The position numbers were made by a program, and so were the translations under genes. From NCBI GenBank assembly GCA_041402045.1, contig JAWKSZ010000061.1, forward strand, positions 1 through 51,043: a stretch of DNA of 51,043 nucleotides, given 5' to 3'. The notes under the pieces are model-generated. The model had not been told where the DNA came from. It worked only from the letters and a program-made list of their open reading frames with translations, and ran no database searches. This document shows, piece by piece, positions 35,311-46,992 of this stretch; within the stretch, counting starts at the first letter, position 1, and each line of letters begins with the position of its first letter. The stretch is from JAGQRJ01 sp041402045 (GTDB lineage Bacteria; Planctomycetota; J058).

Positions 35311-35837
35311 GGCTCGCCGTCGCCGGGCTCGCGCTGGGCCTGGCGCTCTCCGCCGGCGGCTGCCGCTCCGACGGACCCCGCGATCAGGGCCCGCGTCCGG
35401 AGCCCGTGGCCCCGTCTCGCGGTCAGGTCTACGAGGCGATCCTGCGCTTCGGCGACCGGCTGCACGTGCTCTACCGCACCTGGCCCGCGCACCTGGCGCG
35501 CTCCGTCGAGCACCCGGAGCTGCCCCTGGTCGAGGTGCGCGAGGTCGAGAACCGCAGCGAGCTCGAGGACGTCGACCTCCAGACCCTGGGCTGGGAGCTG
35601 AACCAGCAGCTGCGCAACCAGGGCAAGCTCTGGCTGCTCAGCGACGAGCCCACCGCGGTGGCCTCCCACGGCGGAGCCGCGCCGCCCCGACTCGGCGAAG
35701 GGGCGACCCACGCCGGGCTCGTGATCCAGCCCTGGGTCGACGCCGCCGGGCGCTTCTGCTTCCTGCTCGAGGACGCGGTCAAGGAGCAGACCCTCGTCGT
35801 CGCGCGCAGCGACCCCCCGGAGTCGTCTGGGCAGTAA
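35289..35837 (+). CDS. LpoB-like lipoprotein
   Basis: About 182 residues from GTG 35289, which overlaps the previous gene. A signal peptide with lipobox (LALSAGGC) marks an outer-membrane or periplasmic lipoprotein. The segment LVEVREVENRSELEDVDLQT followed by LNQQLRNQGKLWLLSDE matches the core strand-helix pattern of LpoB, the outer-membrane activator of penicillin-binding protein 1B, and of related FlgO-like proteins. Identification is by pattern only; other lipoproteins share this fold. Confidence 0.55.
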   Translation: MALAAGLRLAVAGLALGLALSAGGCRSDGPRDQGPRPEPVAPSRGQVYEAILRFGDRLHVLYRTWPAHLARSVEHPELPLVEVREVENRSELEDVDLQTLGWELNQQLRNQGKLWLLSDEPTAVASHGGAAPPRLGEGATHAGLVIQPWVDAAGRFCFLLEDAVKEQTLVVARSDPPESSGQ

Positions 35838-35962
35838 CTTCAGGCTCTGCGGGGGCCAAGGCTGTCAGGCTGGCAGACCGGGCGATTGCGCTCGCTCGAC
35901 TTGGGTCCGGCATGGGATCTGCGGTGTCTCTCTCGAAACCCCACCGGGGAGAGAGGAACACC

Positions 35963-38566
<2,604 letters not shown>

Positions 38567-38582
38567 GCGATTCACGCCGGCC

Positions 38583-38610
38583 AGGCGCGCCCGCTCCCGC
38601 GGGCGCGCCT
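38583..38610 (+). terminator. Terminator hairpin after clpB
   Basis: A 12-bp perfect stem (AGGCGCGCCCGC, 38583-38594, complement at 38599-38610) with TCCC loop, 16 bp after the clpB stop. It is the longest perfect terminator-like stem in the window. Confidence 0.75.
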
Positions 38611-38634
38611 GCGCCGTGTACGACGAGGTGCCCC

Positions 38635-38913
38635 TTGCGGTTGCTGTTGCTCTTGCTCGTGTGCGTCGCCGCGGCCTTCGCCGCGGACCGCGCCATGCTC
38701 GCCCTCGAGGCCCGCGGCCACGTCTACTGGCGTCGCACCAAGCCCGACGGGAGCGGCGCGACGGAGAGCGCGCTGTTCAGCCTGCGCTCCTTCGTGGAGC
38801 CCAGCGTGCGCCACGTGCAGGAGGCGCAGGAGGGGCAGGCGGCCGAGGACGAAGACCCGAGCGAGGACGACCTCCCGCCCGGATTCACCGCCGACGAGCG
38901 GCTCATCGGCTGA
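38635..38913 (+). CDS. Unknown small exported acidic protein
   Basis: 92 residues from a TTG start at 38635 with GAGGTG before it. The N-terminus (LRLLLLLLVCVAAAFAA) is a signal peptide; the rest has an aromatic stretch (GHVYWRRTKPDG) and a strongly acidic tail (EDEDPSEDDLPPGF). No family recognised. It lies between the clpB terminator and the repeat block. Confidence 0.5.
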   Translation: MRLLLLLLVCVAAAFAADRAMLALEARGHVYWRRTKPDGSGATESALFSLRSFVEPSVRHVQEAQEGQAAEDEDPSEDDLPPGFTADERLIG

Positions 38914-39027
38914 GGCCCGCGGCTGGTTCCGCCTCGCCGCTACCTACTCCATAGGAGATCTGGCGCACCTCGTTCGTGACGAAAAAACTCGATCGTCCGC
39001 ATCGTGAGCGACGAGCAACGTAGTCGT

Positions 39028-39083
39028 CAGGAGTTGCGTAGCAACTCCTGGCGATCGAGGGGGTCGCCGAAGCCGACCCCCTC
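39028..39083. repeat. Two adjacent strong hairpins before the tandem array
   Basis: CAGGAGTTGC-GTA-GCAACTCCTG (39028-39050) and GAGGGGGTCG (39057-39066) paired with CGACCCCCTC (39074-39083): two perfect 10-bp stems 6 bp apart. The flanking gap 38914-39150 has no gene. Confidence 0.65.
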
Positions 39084-39150
39084 AGACCGGAGCGGATTTC
39101 AACGGGCTGCTAAGTCTCGGAGCGCCATGGCCGCGTGGTCCTGGGTGACC

Positions 39151-39511
39151 CGATCGTCCTCCACGGGGGTCGACCCTCAGGTCAGAGATCGCGATCGTCC
39201 TCCACGAGGGTCGACCCTCGTGTCGGGAGATCGCGATCGGCCGGGAGTCGACCGCACCAGGTCGGGAGATCGCGATCGTCCTCCACGGGGGTCGGCCTCC
39301 AGGTCGGGAGATCGCGATCGTCCTCGTCGACCCTCATGTCGGGAGATCATGATCGTCCTCTAAAGGGGGTCGACCTCAGGTCGGGAGATCGCGATCGTCG
39401 CCACGGTCGACCCTCGTGTCGGGAGATCACGATCGTCCTCCACAGAGGTCGACCCTCACGTCAGGAGATCGCGATCGTCCTCCACGAGGGTCGACCCTCA
39501 CGTCAGAGTCC
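39151..39511. repeat. Tandem array of nine palindrome-rich 35-42 bp units
   Basis: Nine consecutive units begin at 39151, 39192, 39234, 39273, 39315, 39350, 39392, 39430 and 39472. The full unit is 42 bp and contains CGATCGTCCTCCACG, then GAGGGTCGACCCTC (a 14-bp palindrome), then GTCGGGAGATCG; at unit junctions GATCGCGATC (a 10-bp palindrome) forms. Units differ by a few substitutions and small deletions. The open frames across it only reflect the repeat. There are no unique spacers, so it is not a CRISPR array. Array function is unknown. Confidence 0.9.
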
Positions 39512-39690
39512 CGCTCGTCTTTTCCGCGCCGGTCGCTCTAACCCCAGTCGCTCGCTGGTGTTCCGCACGAGCCCGCGCTCCGCCACGAGGAGCGCGTCGC
39601 GCGCGACTGGCGGCGTCTGCGTGACCGCTTGAGCAAAGGGTTACGTGTCGCCCTGAGGTCGCCGGGAGGATCTGGCGAGCTGTAGCGGTC

Positions 39691-39716
39691 AGGGCGAGGG
39701 CGTCAGCCCCTCGCCA
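39691..39716. repeat. Copy 1 of a 26-bp duplicated hairpin
   Basis: GGCGAGGG (39693-39700) pairs with CCCTCGCC (39708-39715). The whole 26 bp is identical to 42100-42125, and further similarity (GGAGCGAGC, CGTAGACCAGGCG) follows on the right in both places. Confidence 0.7.
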
Positions 39717-39871
39717 GGAGCGAGCACGGCCTTCGCGTAGACCAGGCGACCCCTGGCACGAGGAGCCGAGCCCGCCGCCTCGCCTGCACGTGACCCGTCG
39801 ACGAGGGGTCCCCGATCACCGCCTCGCTGCACGAGGGTTGGTAGCCTCGACAGGGTCCATGAGCGCGTCAA
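39702..39871 (-). pseudogene. Possible 3' remnant of a GNAT acetyltransferase gene
   Basis: The minus-strand end reads RLVYAKAVLA, close to the C-terminus of the GNAT gene at 42112 (RLVYAVGVA), and both share the following hairpin. Upstream of this stretch no GNAT motif is visible in any frame, so only the tail seems present. It may be a truncated paralogue or a repeat-borne fragment. Confidence 0.3.
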
Positions 39872-41373
39872 ACCCCTGTTCCTGACCTTTTGTGCGCTGT
39901 GGCTCGCCGGCGTGGCGGCCTCATCTGTCCCGCGGACCTGGGCGATCGTGCTCCTGGCCTGTGCTTCCCTCTGGTGGGGCTCGGCACCTACGACCTGCTC
40001 CAGCGCAGAACACGATCCTGCGCAACTTCCCCCTCGCGGGGCACCTGCGCTACCTCGCCGAGTCGATCGCCCCCGAGATCCAGCAGTGAGCTTTCATAGA
40101 GCGCCACCTGGAAACGGGACCCCGCTCACCCGCAACCATCGGACGCAGGTGTACGCCCGAGCCAGGGGGAGTCACCGACCCACCCCTACGGCACCGAGCT
40201 CGAGCTCTCCACCGCCCCTACCAGGGCCTGGCCCACAGCCTCTACCCCGTGGAGCCCCTGGACCAGCCGCCGCGGACGGGTCGGCAACGACCAGTGCAGC
40301 CAACCCTACTCCCGCAACTGCTCAACGTCTCCGCCATGAGCTTCCGGTTCCTTGAGTCCGACTGCCGTGCGCCCTGGCGGCAGGCGCCAAGGGACGAAGG
40401 GTTCTACCTCAACACGGGCGAAGGCTCTCTGTCGCCCCACCACCTGTCCGGGGGCGGGGACCCTGAGTGTGGCAGATCGGCACGGGCTACTTCGGCTGCC
40501 GGACGGAGGACGGCGAGTTCGACCCGGAGGCGTTCCGCGAAGGCCACCCACCCGCAGGTGCGCATGATCGAGCTCAAGCTCTCCCAAGGGGCCCAAGCCC
40601 GGCCACGGCGGCGTGCTCCCCGCTGACAGAACACCGAGGAGATCGCCGAGGTCCGCGAGGTCGAGCCCCACACCGTCGTGCTCTCCCCGCCCCGCGCACT
40701 CCGCGTTCCAGGACGCCTCCGGCCTCGCGCGCTTCCTGGCGCGGCTGCGCGACTCTCGAGGGGAACAAGCCCGTGGGCTTCAAGCTCTGCGTGGGCCGCC
40801 TCGACGAGCTCGACGCTGTTCGCGACGTTCGTCGAGCTGGACGTGATCCCCGACTTCGTGACCGTGGACGGCGCCGAAGGCGGCGAACGCCGCGCCCGCC
40901 GAATACTCGGACTCGGTGGGCCTCCCGCTGCGCTACGCCTTGCCGCGGGTGCACGACCTCCTGCGCCAGCACAGGCTGCGCGACCGGGTGCGCCTGATCG
41001 CCCAGCGGGAAGATCGTGACGCCCTTCGACGTGCTCCAGGCCCTGGCCTGGGCGCCGACCCTGCAACGCCGCTCGAGCGTTCATGCTCTCGATCGGCTGC
41101 ATTCAAGCCCTGCGCTGCGACACCAACAAGTGCCCGTCGGGGTCGCGACCCTCGACCCGCAGCTCTACGAGGGCCTGATCCCCGAAGGTCAAGCGCCACG
41201 GCGCGCCGCCAACTTCCAGCGCAAGACCCTCGAGGCCACGTGGGCATGTCCGCCGCCGCCGGCGTGCGCGACCCCGCGAGATCAGCCAGTTCGTCGAGCA
41301 CGCGGCCGAGGGCGACCCGGCCGCTGCCCCTGTTCCCCCACCCCGCGGCCGGACGTCGGCGCCTGCGGACTGA
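39859..41373 (+). pseudogene. FMN-binding glutamate-synthase-family gene broken by many indels
   Basis: Following the frames in turn gives a complete member of the family: two membrane helices (FLTFCALWLAGVAASS, WAIVLLACASL), TYDLLQR, LRNFPLAGHLRYLAESIAPE, LLNVSAMSF, FYLNTGEGSLSPHHLSGGGD, WQIGTGYFGCRTEDGEFDPE, MIELKLSQGA, NKPVGFKLCVGRLDEL, DFVTVDGAEGG, and SIGCIQALRCDTNKCPSG(VAT) with its Cys-rich iron-sulfur-like motif. At least a dozen single-base indels separate these segments. The family resembles the GltB synthase domain; its membrane-anchored members have unknown roles. It is either a decayed gene or an intact gene in poor sequence. Confidence 0.75.
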
Positions 41374-41434
41374 CTCCCCGGAGAGCCTTAGCTGGCGCCG
41401 ACGACGCGGTGGACCCCTCCGTCGAGCGGGCAGG

Positions 41435-42101
41435 GTGAACGCGGACCGCTGCGGCGACGCATACACTCTCCGGGTGGACCGGCGGATCCAGGAGCTGGAC
41501 GACGCTGGCGGGCTTCGGAGTCGACCGAATCTCGCGGCCTACCTTCGCGCGCGGCACAGCAGGGGAGCTCTCGCGGAAGCGCCTGGAGTTCGCGGCGCAC
41601 TGCGGGAGCGAAGCTGCGTGGCGTGCGCTGGGCGGGCCCCCTCCCGCGAACATGGAAGGGCCCGCGTGGGTCCGCAGGTTCAGGCGACCCAGCCCTGACC
41701 GAGCAGGTGGAAGTGACCTCCTGCTGGATCAGCTCGACGAACTCAGGTGTTCGCCCAGCTCGTGCAGGCCATGGCCCGCCCGCTCGACCCGCCTGCTCCG
41801 GTGACCGGCCCCCACGGGGTTCGAGACCTGCTCGCCGAGGTGCTGGCATCTGCCGGCCTCACCCCGACCCGTGGGCAGGTCGTCGCGCGGCTCAGGCGCT
41901 GGACGCCTGACGTCGTTCGAGGAGGACGTCGCTGCGCACCCCCTCGACACGGCCGACCGACTGGGCGTCGCGCTGCGGAGCGCGCCCTCGTTGTTCCAGG
42001 GGCAGTCCGTGCCCTACGCCGACGCCCTTGCCCGTGCGCTCCGCGGCGTTGGAGCACGCCCTCCGACCCGCCCACCCGCGACGCTGGGAGCTAGCTCCTA
42101 G
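41435..42101 (+). pseudogene. 'REWER'-type domain protein, frameshifted
   Basis: From GTG 41435 (VNADRCGDAYTLRVDRRIQE), then across indels GELSRKRLEFAAHCGSEAAW and RALGGPPPANMEGPAWVRRF. This is the short domain seen in FHA-like and other proteins of Planctomycetota and Myxococcota (compare 18992), followed by an Arg/Asp-rich helical part (LTPTRGQVVARLRRW, FEEDVAAHPLDTADRLGVAL). It meets the GNAT gene tail to tail, with the 26-bp hairpin between. Function unknown. Confidence 0.5.
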
Positions 42102-42125
42102 GGCGAGGGCGTCAGCCCCTCGCCA
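42100..42125. repeat. Copy 2 of the 26-bp duplicated hairpin
   Basis: Identical to 39691-39716. Here it lies between two convergent genes and could end both transcripts. Confidence 0.7.
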
Positions 42126-42930
42126 AGGAGCGAGCGACGCCCACGGCGTAGACCAGGCGGAACGAAGCGCAGCGCGCTGCGCTCGGTGGCGATCCCCGAC
42201 GCGCCGCGTGCACGCAGGCCCAGGTCGCGCCCGCCTCGCGGGCGAGCTCCAGGCGGCGCACCGTGAGCTGCTGCTGGATCCGCGGCGGCGGAACGCGGGG
42301 AGCACCGCGCCTCGATCCAACGCCGCCTCGCCCTGGAACAGCTCGATCTGACCCCCGCCGGCGGGCCGCCGTCGACCTGCGCCAGGACCGGGGTCACCCG
42401 CGGGTGCGCGGCCACGCGCGCCGGCCGCGCGGATCAGGCTCTCCGGCGCTCCTTCGCCCTCCTCCTCAGAAAGGCCTCGGTCATGAGCCGGGCGAAGGCG
42501 ATGGATCGCGTCAGGGTCGGTCTGGTCCACGGCCGCGAGCTCCAGCCCCGCCGCCGGGGGACGGGTGAGCAGCGCGCGCAGGTCCTCCTCGGGGTCAGGC
42601 GCCGGGCGAACACGTGCTCGAATTCGCGGAGCACAGACCCGCGCTGGGCCAGGAGCTCGCCCAGGCTGGGGTCGGCGGGAGAGAGCCACCTCGACCTTGG
42701 GCTCGACGCCCCGCTCGACGAAGAACGCCACCAGGCGCTCGACCTCGGCCTCCCGGATCGGCCCGTCCAGGGCCAACCCCGCGGCCTGGTTGATCCAGGA
42801 CCCGACCCCGGCAAGCACCTGGTCCCGCCCGCGAGCTCGAGCACCTCGTCGGCGCACTCCGCGGTTCCGAGCGCCTGGCGGCGCTCTCGACCCGCGCCAG
42901 ACGGGTGGGATCCCGACTCGGGTGCGACAT
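42112..42930 (-). pseudogene. GNAT-family N-acetyltransferase, frameshifted
   Basis: From ATG 42930: DPTRLARVESAARR, then in other frames GTAECADEVLELAGG, VGSWINQAAGLALDGPIREA, EVERLVAFFVERGVEPKVEV, RGSVLREFEHVFARRL, AALDRGAVLPAFRRRG (acetyl-CoA loop, R-x2-G-like) and RLELAREAGATWACVHAA, ending RLVYAVGVARSLARG. The pattern is of a two-lobed GNAT enzyme with N-terminal 'LNQALGLGLDGP'-like motif. At least six indels are needed. The substrate is unknown. Confidence 0.65.
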
Positions 42931-43010
42931 GCGGGCTCATCGCTCCGACCCTACCCTGGGAGCCCACGTTGACGCTTCCGTCCAGGTCCGCCCGTGGCAG
43001 GATCCAGGGC

Positions 43011-43199
43011 ATGAGCGACCTTTGGACTCTGGCGGCGATCGTGGGGTGGCTCCTGCTCCAGCTCGTGATCCTGCCCCGCTTCGGCGTCAAGACCTGGGGG
43101 ACCCGGCCTCGACCTCCCGCCGAGCCACCCGCCACGCCGCCGGCCAGTAGGCGCGGGGTGAACGCGCAGGGTTGGATCAGCCGCGCGCTGTGCGGCTGA
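43011..43199 (+). CDS. Small single-helix membrane protein
   Basis: 62 residues from ATG 43011: MSDLWTLAAIVGWLLLQLVI, an N-terminal membrane helix, then a Pro/Ala-rich tail (PRPPAEPPATPPAS) and GVNAQGWISRALCG. Divergent from the GNAT gene. The intact helix in an otherwise indel-rich stretch supports it, but the C-terminal frame may be shifted. Confidence 0.45.
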   Translation: MSDLWTLAAIVGWLLLQLVILPRFGVKTWGTRPRPPAEPPATPPASRRGVNAQGWISRALCG

Positions 43200-43317
43200 A
43201 CCGCGACCGCCCCCTCCGCCCACCGCCTGGGGTGAACGCCGAGCCGCGCGACACTCAGCGCAGGGTGCGGGTCACTCGATCGAGTCGGCACGGAAGCCGG
43301 CACGAGAGGAAGTGGGC

Positions 43318-44288
43318 ATGTCGCTCCGAGGTATCGCTGCCTCGACTCTGGAGATCCTCGAGGGCCGGGGCCTACGAGGGACCGGCCGGCCGACGGCGAG
43401 GGCGTCGCGTTCGCTCGCAGCCGCCCGTCGCCGGGACTCTGCGCCTCTACACGCCAGCGGACCTGGAGGCGCTCTGTTCCTCGCGGACGGCCGTGTCTGG
43501 ATCTGCACCTCGCGTCTGCGTCCGCGGAGCGGACGCAGGAGGCAGCCTGGCGGCTCGTGGTCCAAGGAGGGCGTGGGGACCTCGATGCTCGGCTTCGCCT
43601 CGGCGAGGAACCCGGGCGGCAGGTTCCTCCGCGGTGATGAGGACCTCTGCCTCCGGGACTCTACCCCTGCCTGCTGGCGCAGCCGGATTACTACGCCACC
43701 GTCGCGCCGGGCGCTTCCTGCTCTACACCGACCACGCGATCTGCTCGCCCCGGGTCCCGTTCTTCCGCAAGCAGAACCGGGACCTCCTGGCCACACCCTT
43801 CGAGGCGCCATTTGATCACTGCGCCCGCGCCCAACGCCAGGCAGGCGCTCCGGCAGGATCCCATGCGCGACCGGAGATCGGGCGGCCTTGCGACGCCGAG
43901 TCGAGCACGTGCTCGGCCGCGGCGGACCGCGGACACCGAACGCTCCTGCTGCTGGGGCGCAGGGCTGCGGGGTGTTCCAGAACGACCCTGCTGCACAGGT
44001 GGCCGACGCCTTCGGCGCTTGGCTCGAGCAAGCACGCTTCGCGGGGGCCTTCAGCCACGTCGTGTTTGCGATCTACGACCGCAGCAAGGGTACTGGACCC
44101 TGAGCGCGTTCGAGCGACGCTTCGCTGCCGTTGAGCAGTTGCCCGAGCTGCGGGGGAGCGACTGGCGTGAAAGCCATGAGCGACGGCGGCTACGGGAGCT
44201 GGAGCGGCGCTGGCAGGCGACCGGGGAGGACGAGCACGAGCTCGCCTGGCTGCGTGAGCGCGCTGGGTCGTGCCGACCTTCGCCGTGA
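43318..44288 (+). pseudogene. TIGR02452-family (microbial PARG-like) protein, frameshifted
   Basis: Segments in order: MSLRGIAASTLEILEGRGYE, GTLRLYTPADLEAL, FASARNPGGRFLRG, GLYPCLLAQPDYYAT, GRFLLYTDHAICSPRVPFFR, VITAPAPNARQALRQDPMRD, LRRRVEHVLG, AQGCGVFQNDPAAQVADAFG and SHVVFAIYDRSKG. These are the blocks of the TIGR02452 macrodomain-like family related to poly(ADP-ribose) glycohydrolase. The catalytic loop that normally follows NPGG-GFL (two adjacent Glu) is replaced by DEDLC, so catalytic residues are missing or lost to deletion. After LSAFERRFA an extra helical tail (RRLRELERRWQATGEDEHEL) runs to the next gene. Confidence 0.7.
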
Positions 44289-45041
44289 TCAGCGACGTGG
44301 AGTCCAACCTCGAGGCGCTGCGCGCGGTGCTCGCGCACGTGGACACGCTCGGCGTTCAGCGCGTGCTCCTGCCTGGGCGACGTGGTGGGCACGGACCCGA
44401 CCCAGCGGCTTGCGTGGACCTGGTGCGCAGGCGCGTCGCCGTATTCCCTGCTCGGCGCCTGCGAAACAGGTCCTGGCGCCAGACAGGAGTTGGGGGAGCA
44501 AGCTCTCGGCGGATCGACTGGCCTGGAGGCCCGCGCGCAGTTGAAGCCCGGCCTGCTTGGGAAGTCGCGCCGCGCGCGAGCGAAGAAGAAGAAGAGCAGC
44601 TCGGGGCGCTTTTTCATGCACCTCGAGGGAGGGCACCTGTGCGTGCACAGGGTCGCCGCGCGATATCTGGGATCGGATCAGCCCCACGACTGGGGCTACG
44701 CCGAGCGCCGGCACGAGGTCTTGGGCTCGTTCCCCCAGGACGTGCTCCTGGCCGGGCGCTCACACTTCGCTGGGGCTGTTTTCGGCCGCCGGCGTTCAGC
44801 TCCCCGAGGCCGACGGAGAGCGCGCCACCCTCGCCTCCGGGACGCGCTGGATCGTGACCCCGGGGTCGGTCAGGACGCCCTACGACGAGGGGCCCGACGC
44901 GCGCTATTGCCTGAGTCTCAGGCGAGCTCGTGCGCGCAGTTCCGCGTGCCCTACTACGACGTCGAACGCACCGTGGCCAAGCTCGAGGGGCGCAGGGGGT
45001 CCACGAACTCCTGGTCAACCGCGTGCGCTACGGCTCGCTAG
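44270..45041 (+). pseudogene. Metallophosphoesterase, frameshifted
   Basis: From GTG 44270: VPTFAVISDVESNLEALRAV, then GPDPAACVDLVRRRVAVF, WGYAERRHEVL, FPQDVLLAGRSHFAG, VTPGSVRTPYDEGPDARYCL and FRVPYYDVERTVAKLEGR, spread over three frames. This is the YfcE/MJ0936-like phosphodiesterase group. Two metal-ligand motifs are changed: D-x-H reads DVE, and G-H-x-H reads GRSH. The middle, which should hold GNHD, is not recognisable. Either poor sequence or a decayed enzyme. Confidence 0.65.
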
Positions 45042-45205
45042 GCGTTGCGCCTCACGAGGACGTCGCCGGAGAGGGAGTGACGCGAGGCCTGCGGGCGGGG
45101 CTCGCCGCGCACGTGCCCGCAGAAGGAGCAGGCGGGGGCGGGTCGCCGGGCGGGCGGCGCTTCGTGCAGGCCGCACTCGGGCCGGGAGTCGGAGCGGGAG
45201 TTCAT
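45038..45205 (-). CDS. Small Cys/His protein (55 aa)
   Basis: MNSRSDSRPECGLHEAPPAR, then CSFCGHVRGEP and a short tail. C-x2-H plus C-x2-C-x-H could bind one zinc ion. The intact frame from ATG 45205 to TAG 45038 and the match to the style of other mini zinc proteins in the window support it. Its stop overlaps that of the phosphoesterase on the other strand. Confidence 0.45.
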   Translation of the reverse strand: MNSRSDSRPECGLHEAPPARRPAPACSFCGHVRGEPRPQASRHSLSGDVLVRRNA

Positions 45206-45316
45206 GGCGGGTGCTCTGGAGGGTTGGACCCTCCTGGGGACCGGGAACCACGCGCGCGGGCGCGCTCGCCTGAAGGGGCGGACGCGCCTCCGCGAACGAA
45301 TCCGGTCAGGCATGGG

Positions 45317-46800
45317 TCAATCGGCCAGGGTCAGCCCGCTGGGGACCGAGGTCGGGGGCGGGGAGCGTGCTCGCGGCGGGGTCGCTCAGGGCCTGGAGGA
45401 AGGCGACCAGGTCGTCGCTGGGCGTTGTTGAACGCGGGAGCCGGGTCGAGGCGCGGCGAGCGCGGCGATCGGGCCTCCTCGCGGGTCGTGTCGAAGTCGA
45501 TCAGGCAGCCCTGGAAGAACGCGGGCAGCGTCGCGCCCGGTGAAGTTGCCTGCGCTGGGAGTTCGCCGGGTTGCGGTAGTGGTCGAGGACCTGCTCCAGG
45601 GTGGTGAACGCGCGGCGTGGAAGAACAGGCGGTGAGCGCCACGTTGCGCAGCGGCAGGGTGCGGAAGCGAGTAGCGGTCGGCGGCGTTGCCGCTGATCAG
45701 CTCGCGGCCGAGGTCGTCCCCCGAGTCCTTGCCCGGGCCGAGCTGGGGCGTGGCCACGGCGTGGAACTGGAAGTCGCTGAGCAGGGGGCCGCTGTGGCAG
45801 CGGTCGCAGCGCCCGGCGCCGAAGAACACCAGCCCGCCGCGCTTGGCGGCGTCGGAGAGGCGGTCAGGTCGCCGGCCAGGTAACGGTCGAGGGGCGTGTT
45901 CAGGAAGGTGAAGGACGCGCGCTCGTAGGCCGCGATCGCCCGGGCCGCGTGGCCGAAGTTCAGGTCGTCGAAGTTCGAGACCGCAGGGAAAGCGGCCTGG
46001 AACAGGTTGCGGTAGCCCAGGATCCCGCCCACGGTCCCGTTGGAGGTGCCCACGAGCCGCGCCATGATCCGCGACCACACCTCGGCGTTGGTCCCGGCGT
46101 CGGCGAGCTCGTTGCTCCCGGGGTCGCCGCGCATTTCCTCGGGGGAGGTCACCGGGAACAGCGCCTGCGCCGCGAGGGGCCCGTCCAGCGCGGCGACGAT
46201 CGCGCTCAGGGTGGGGGTGTTGCCGTTGAGCCCGGGCTCGGGGGTCTGGTAGACCCCGGTCGCGGCGTTGAAGCGCACCCGGCCGTCCCAGAACATGCTG
46301 GGGACCTGGGGCAGCCCCGCGTTGAACACATGAGGCGCGTTGCGGGCGATCACCTGCCCGTTGGCGGTGACGGCGCGCGCGGGGCCACGGCCCACCGCGC
46401 CCTCGCCCAGGGACAAGGGCAGACCGTCGCCGGTGGCCACGTCCGGGTGGTGGCAGGTCGCGCAGCTCATGTTCCGGTTGCCCGAGAGCTCCTTGTCGAA
46501 GAACAGGGCCTCGCCCAGGGTCACCAGCGCCGCGGCGTCGGGCGGCCGCAGGCGTAGGCGCGACGACACCCGCAGCGGCCAGGGCGGTGGCGAGCTGCGC
46601 GTCGACGCCAGCGCCGCCGCCGCCTCTCCGGCGCGGGTGCAGGGGCGGGTGGCGCGGGGGCAGGCGCGGGAGGCGGGGCGGGCGCGGGCGCCGGGGCGGG
46701 GTGCCCGCCCCCGTGCCCGTGGCGGGGGCGGTCTCCCGCCTCCGCCCGAGCCGCCGCCGCAGCCGACGGCGAGGAGTCCACAGGACGTAACAAGGCCCAA
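45317..46800 (-). pseudogene. Di-haem cytochrome c peroxidase (MauG/CcpA family), frameshifted
   Basis: The start near 46800 is a TTG inside a lipoprotein signal peptide (GLVTSCGLLAVGCGGG); a better start codon upstream is not visible. A Pro/Ala/Gly-rich linker is frameshifted. The core is clean: ALVTLGEALFFDKELSGNRN, first haem site CATCHH, RNAPHVFNAGL, MFWDGR, then after a shift near 45870 FFGAGRCDRCHSGPLLSDFQ with the second haem site. The end reads DDLVAFLQALSDP and SGLTLAD. Such periplasmic peroxidases reduce H2O2 or oxidise protein-bound substrates. About four to seven indels. Confidence 0.75.
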
Positions 46801-46992
46801 GCCAGCGCAGAGCTGGCGCAGCGTCGTCGCCGGTATGAGGTGGCGATCCCTTCCCGATCGCCTCCCTCAACCCCGCGCACGTCAAAGCGTTTCGGTCGGC
46901 TTCGGCCGCCTCGTCAACTCCTTGGCGGAGCCAGGGTTCCGAGTCGGGTCCCTGCGCTGGGACGACGCGTCCCAAGGGGTTAGGCTGAGGGG

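Noticed and set aside
35838..35962. CIRCE element or sigma-32 promoter before clpB
   Set aside because: No TTAGCACTC-type inverted repeat and no convincing CTTGAA/CCCCAT pair in the leader; only a weak TTGCGC is present.
39151..39511. CRISPR array
   Set aside because: The array has regular units, but the whole unit is repeated; there are no unique spacers of constant length and no cas genes.
39151..39632. Protein-coding gene across the tandem array (SGDRDRPPRGS repeats)
   Set aside because: The open frames exist only because the repeat lacks stops; unit lengths of 35, 38, 39 and 41 bp would shift the frame, so coding is not conserved.
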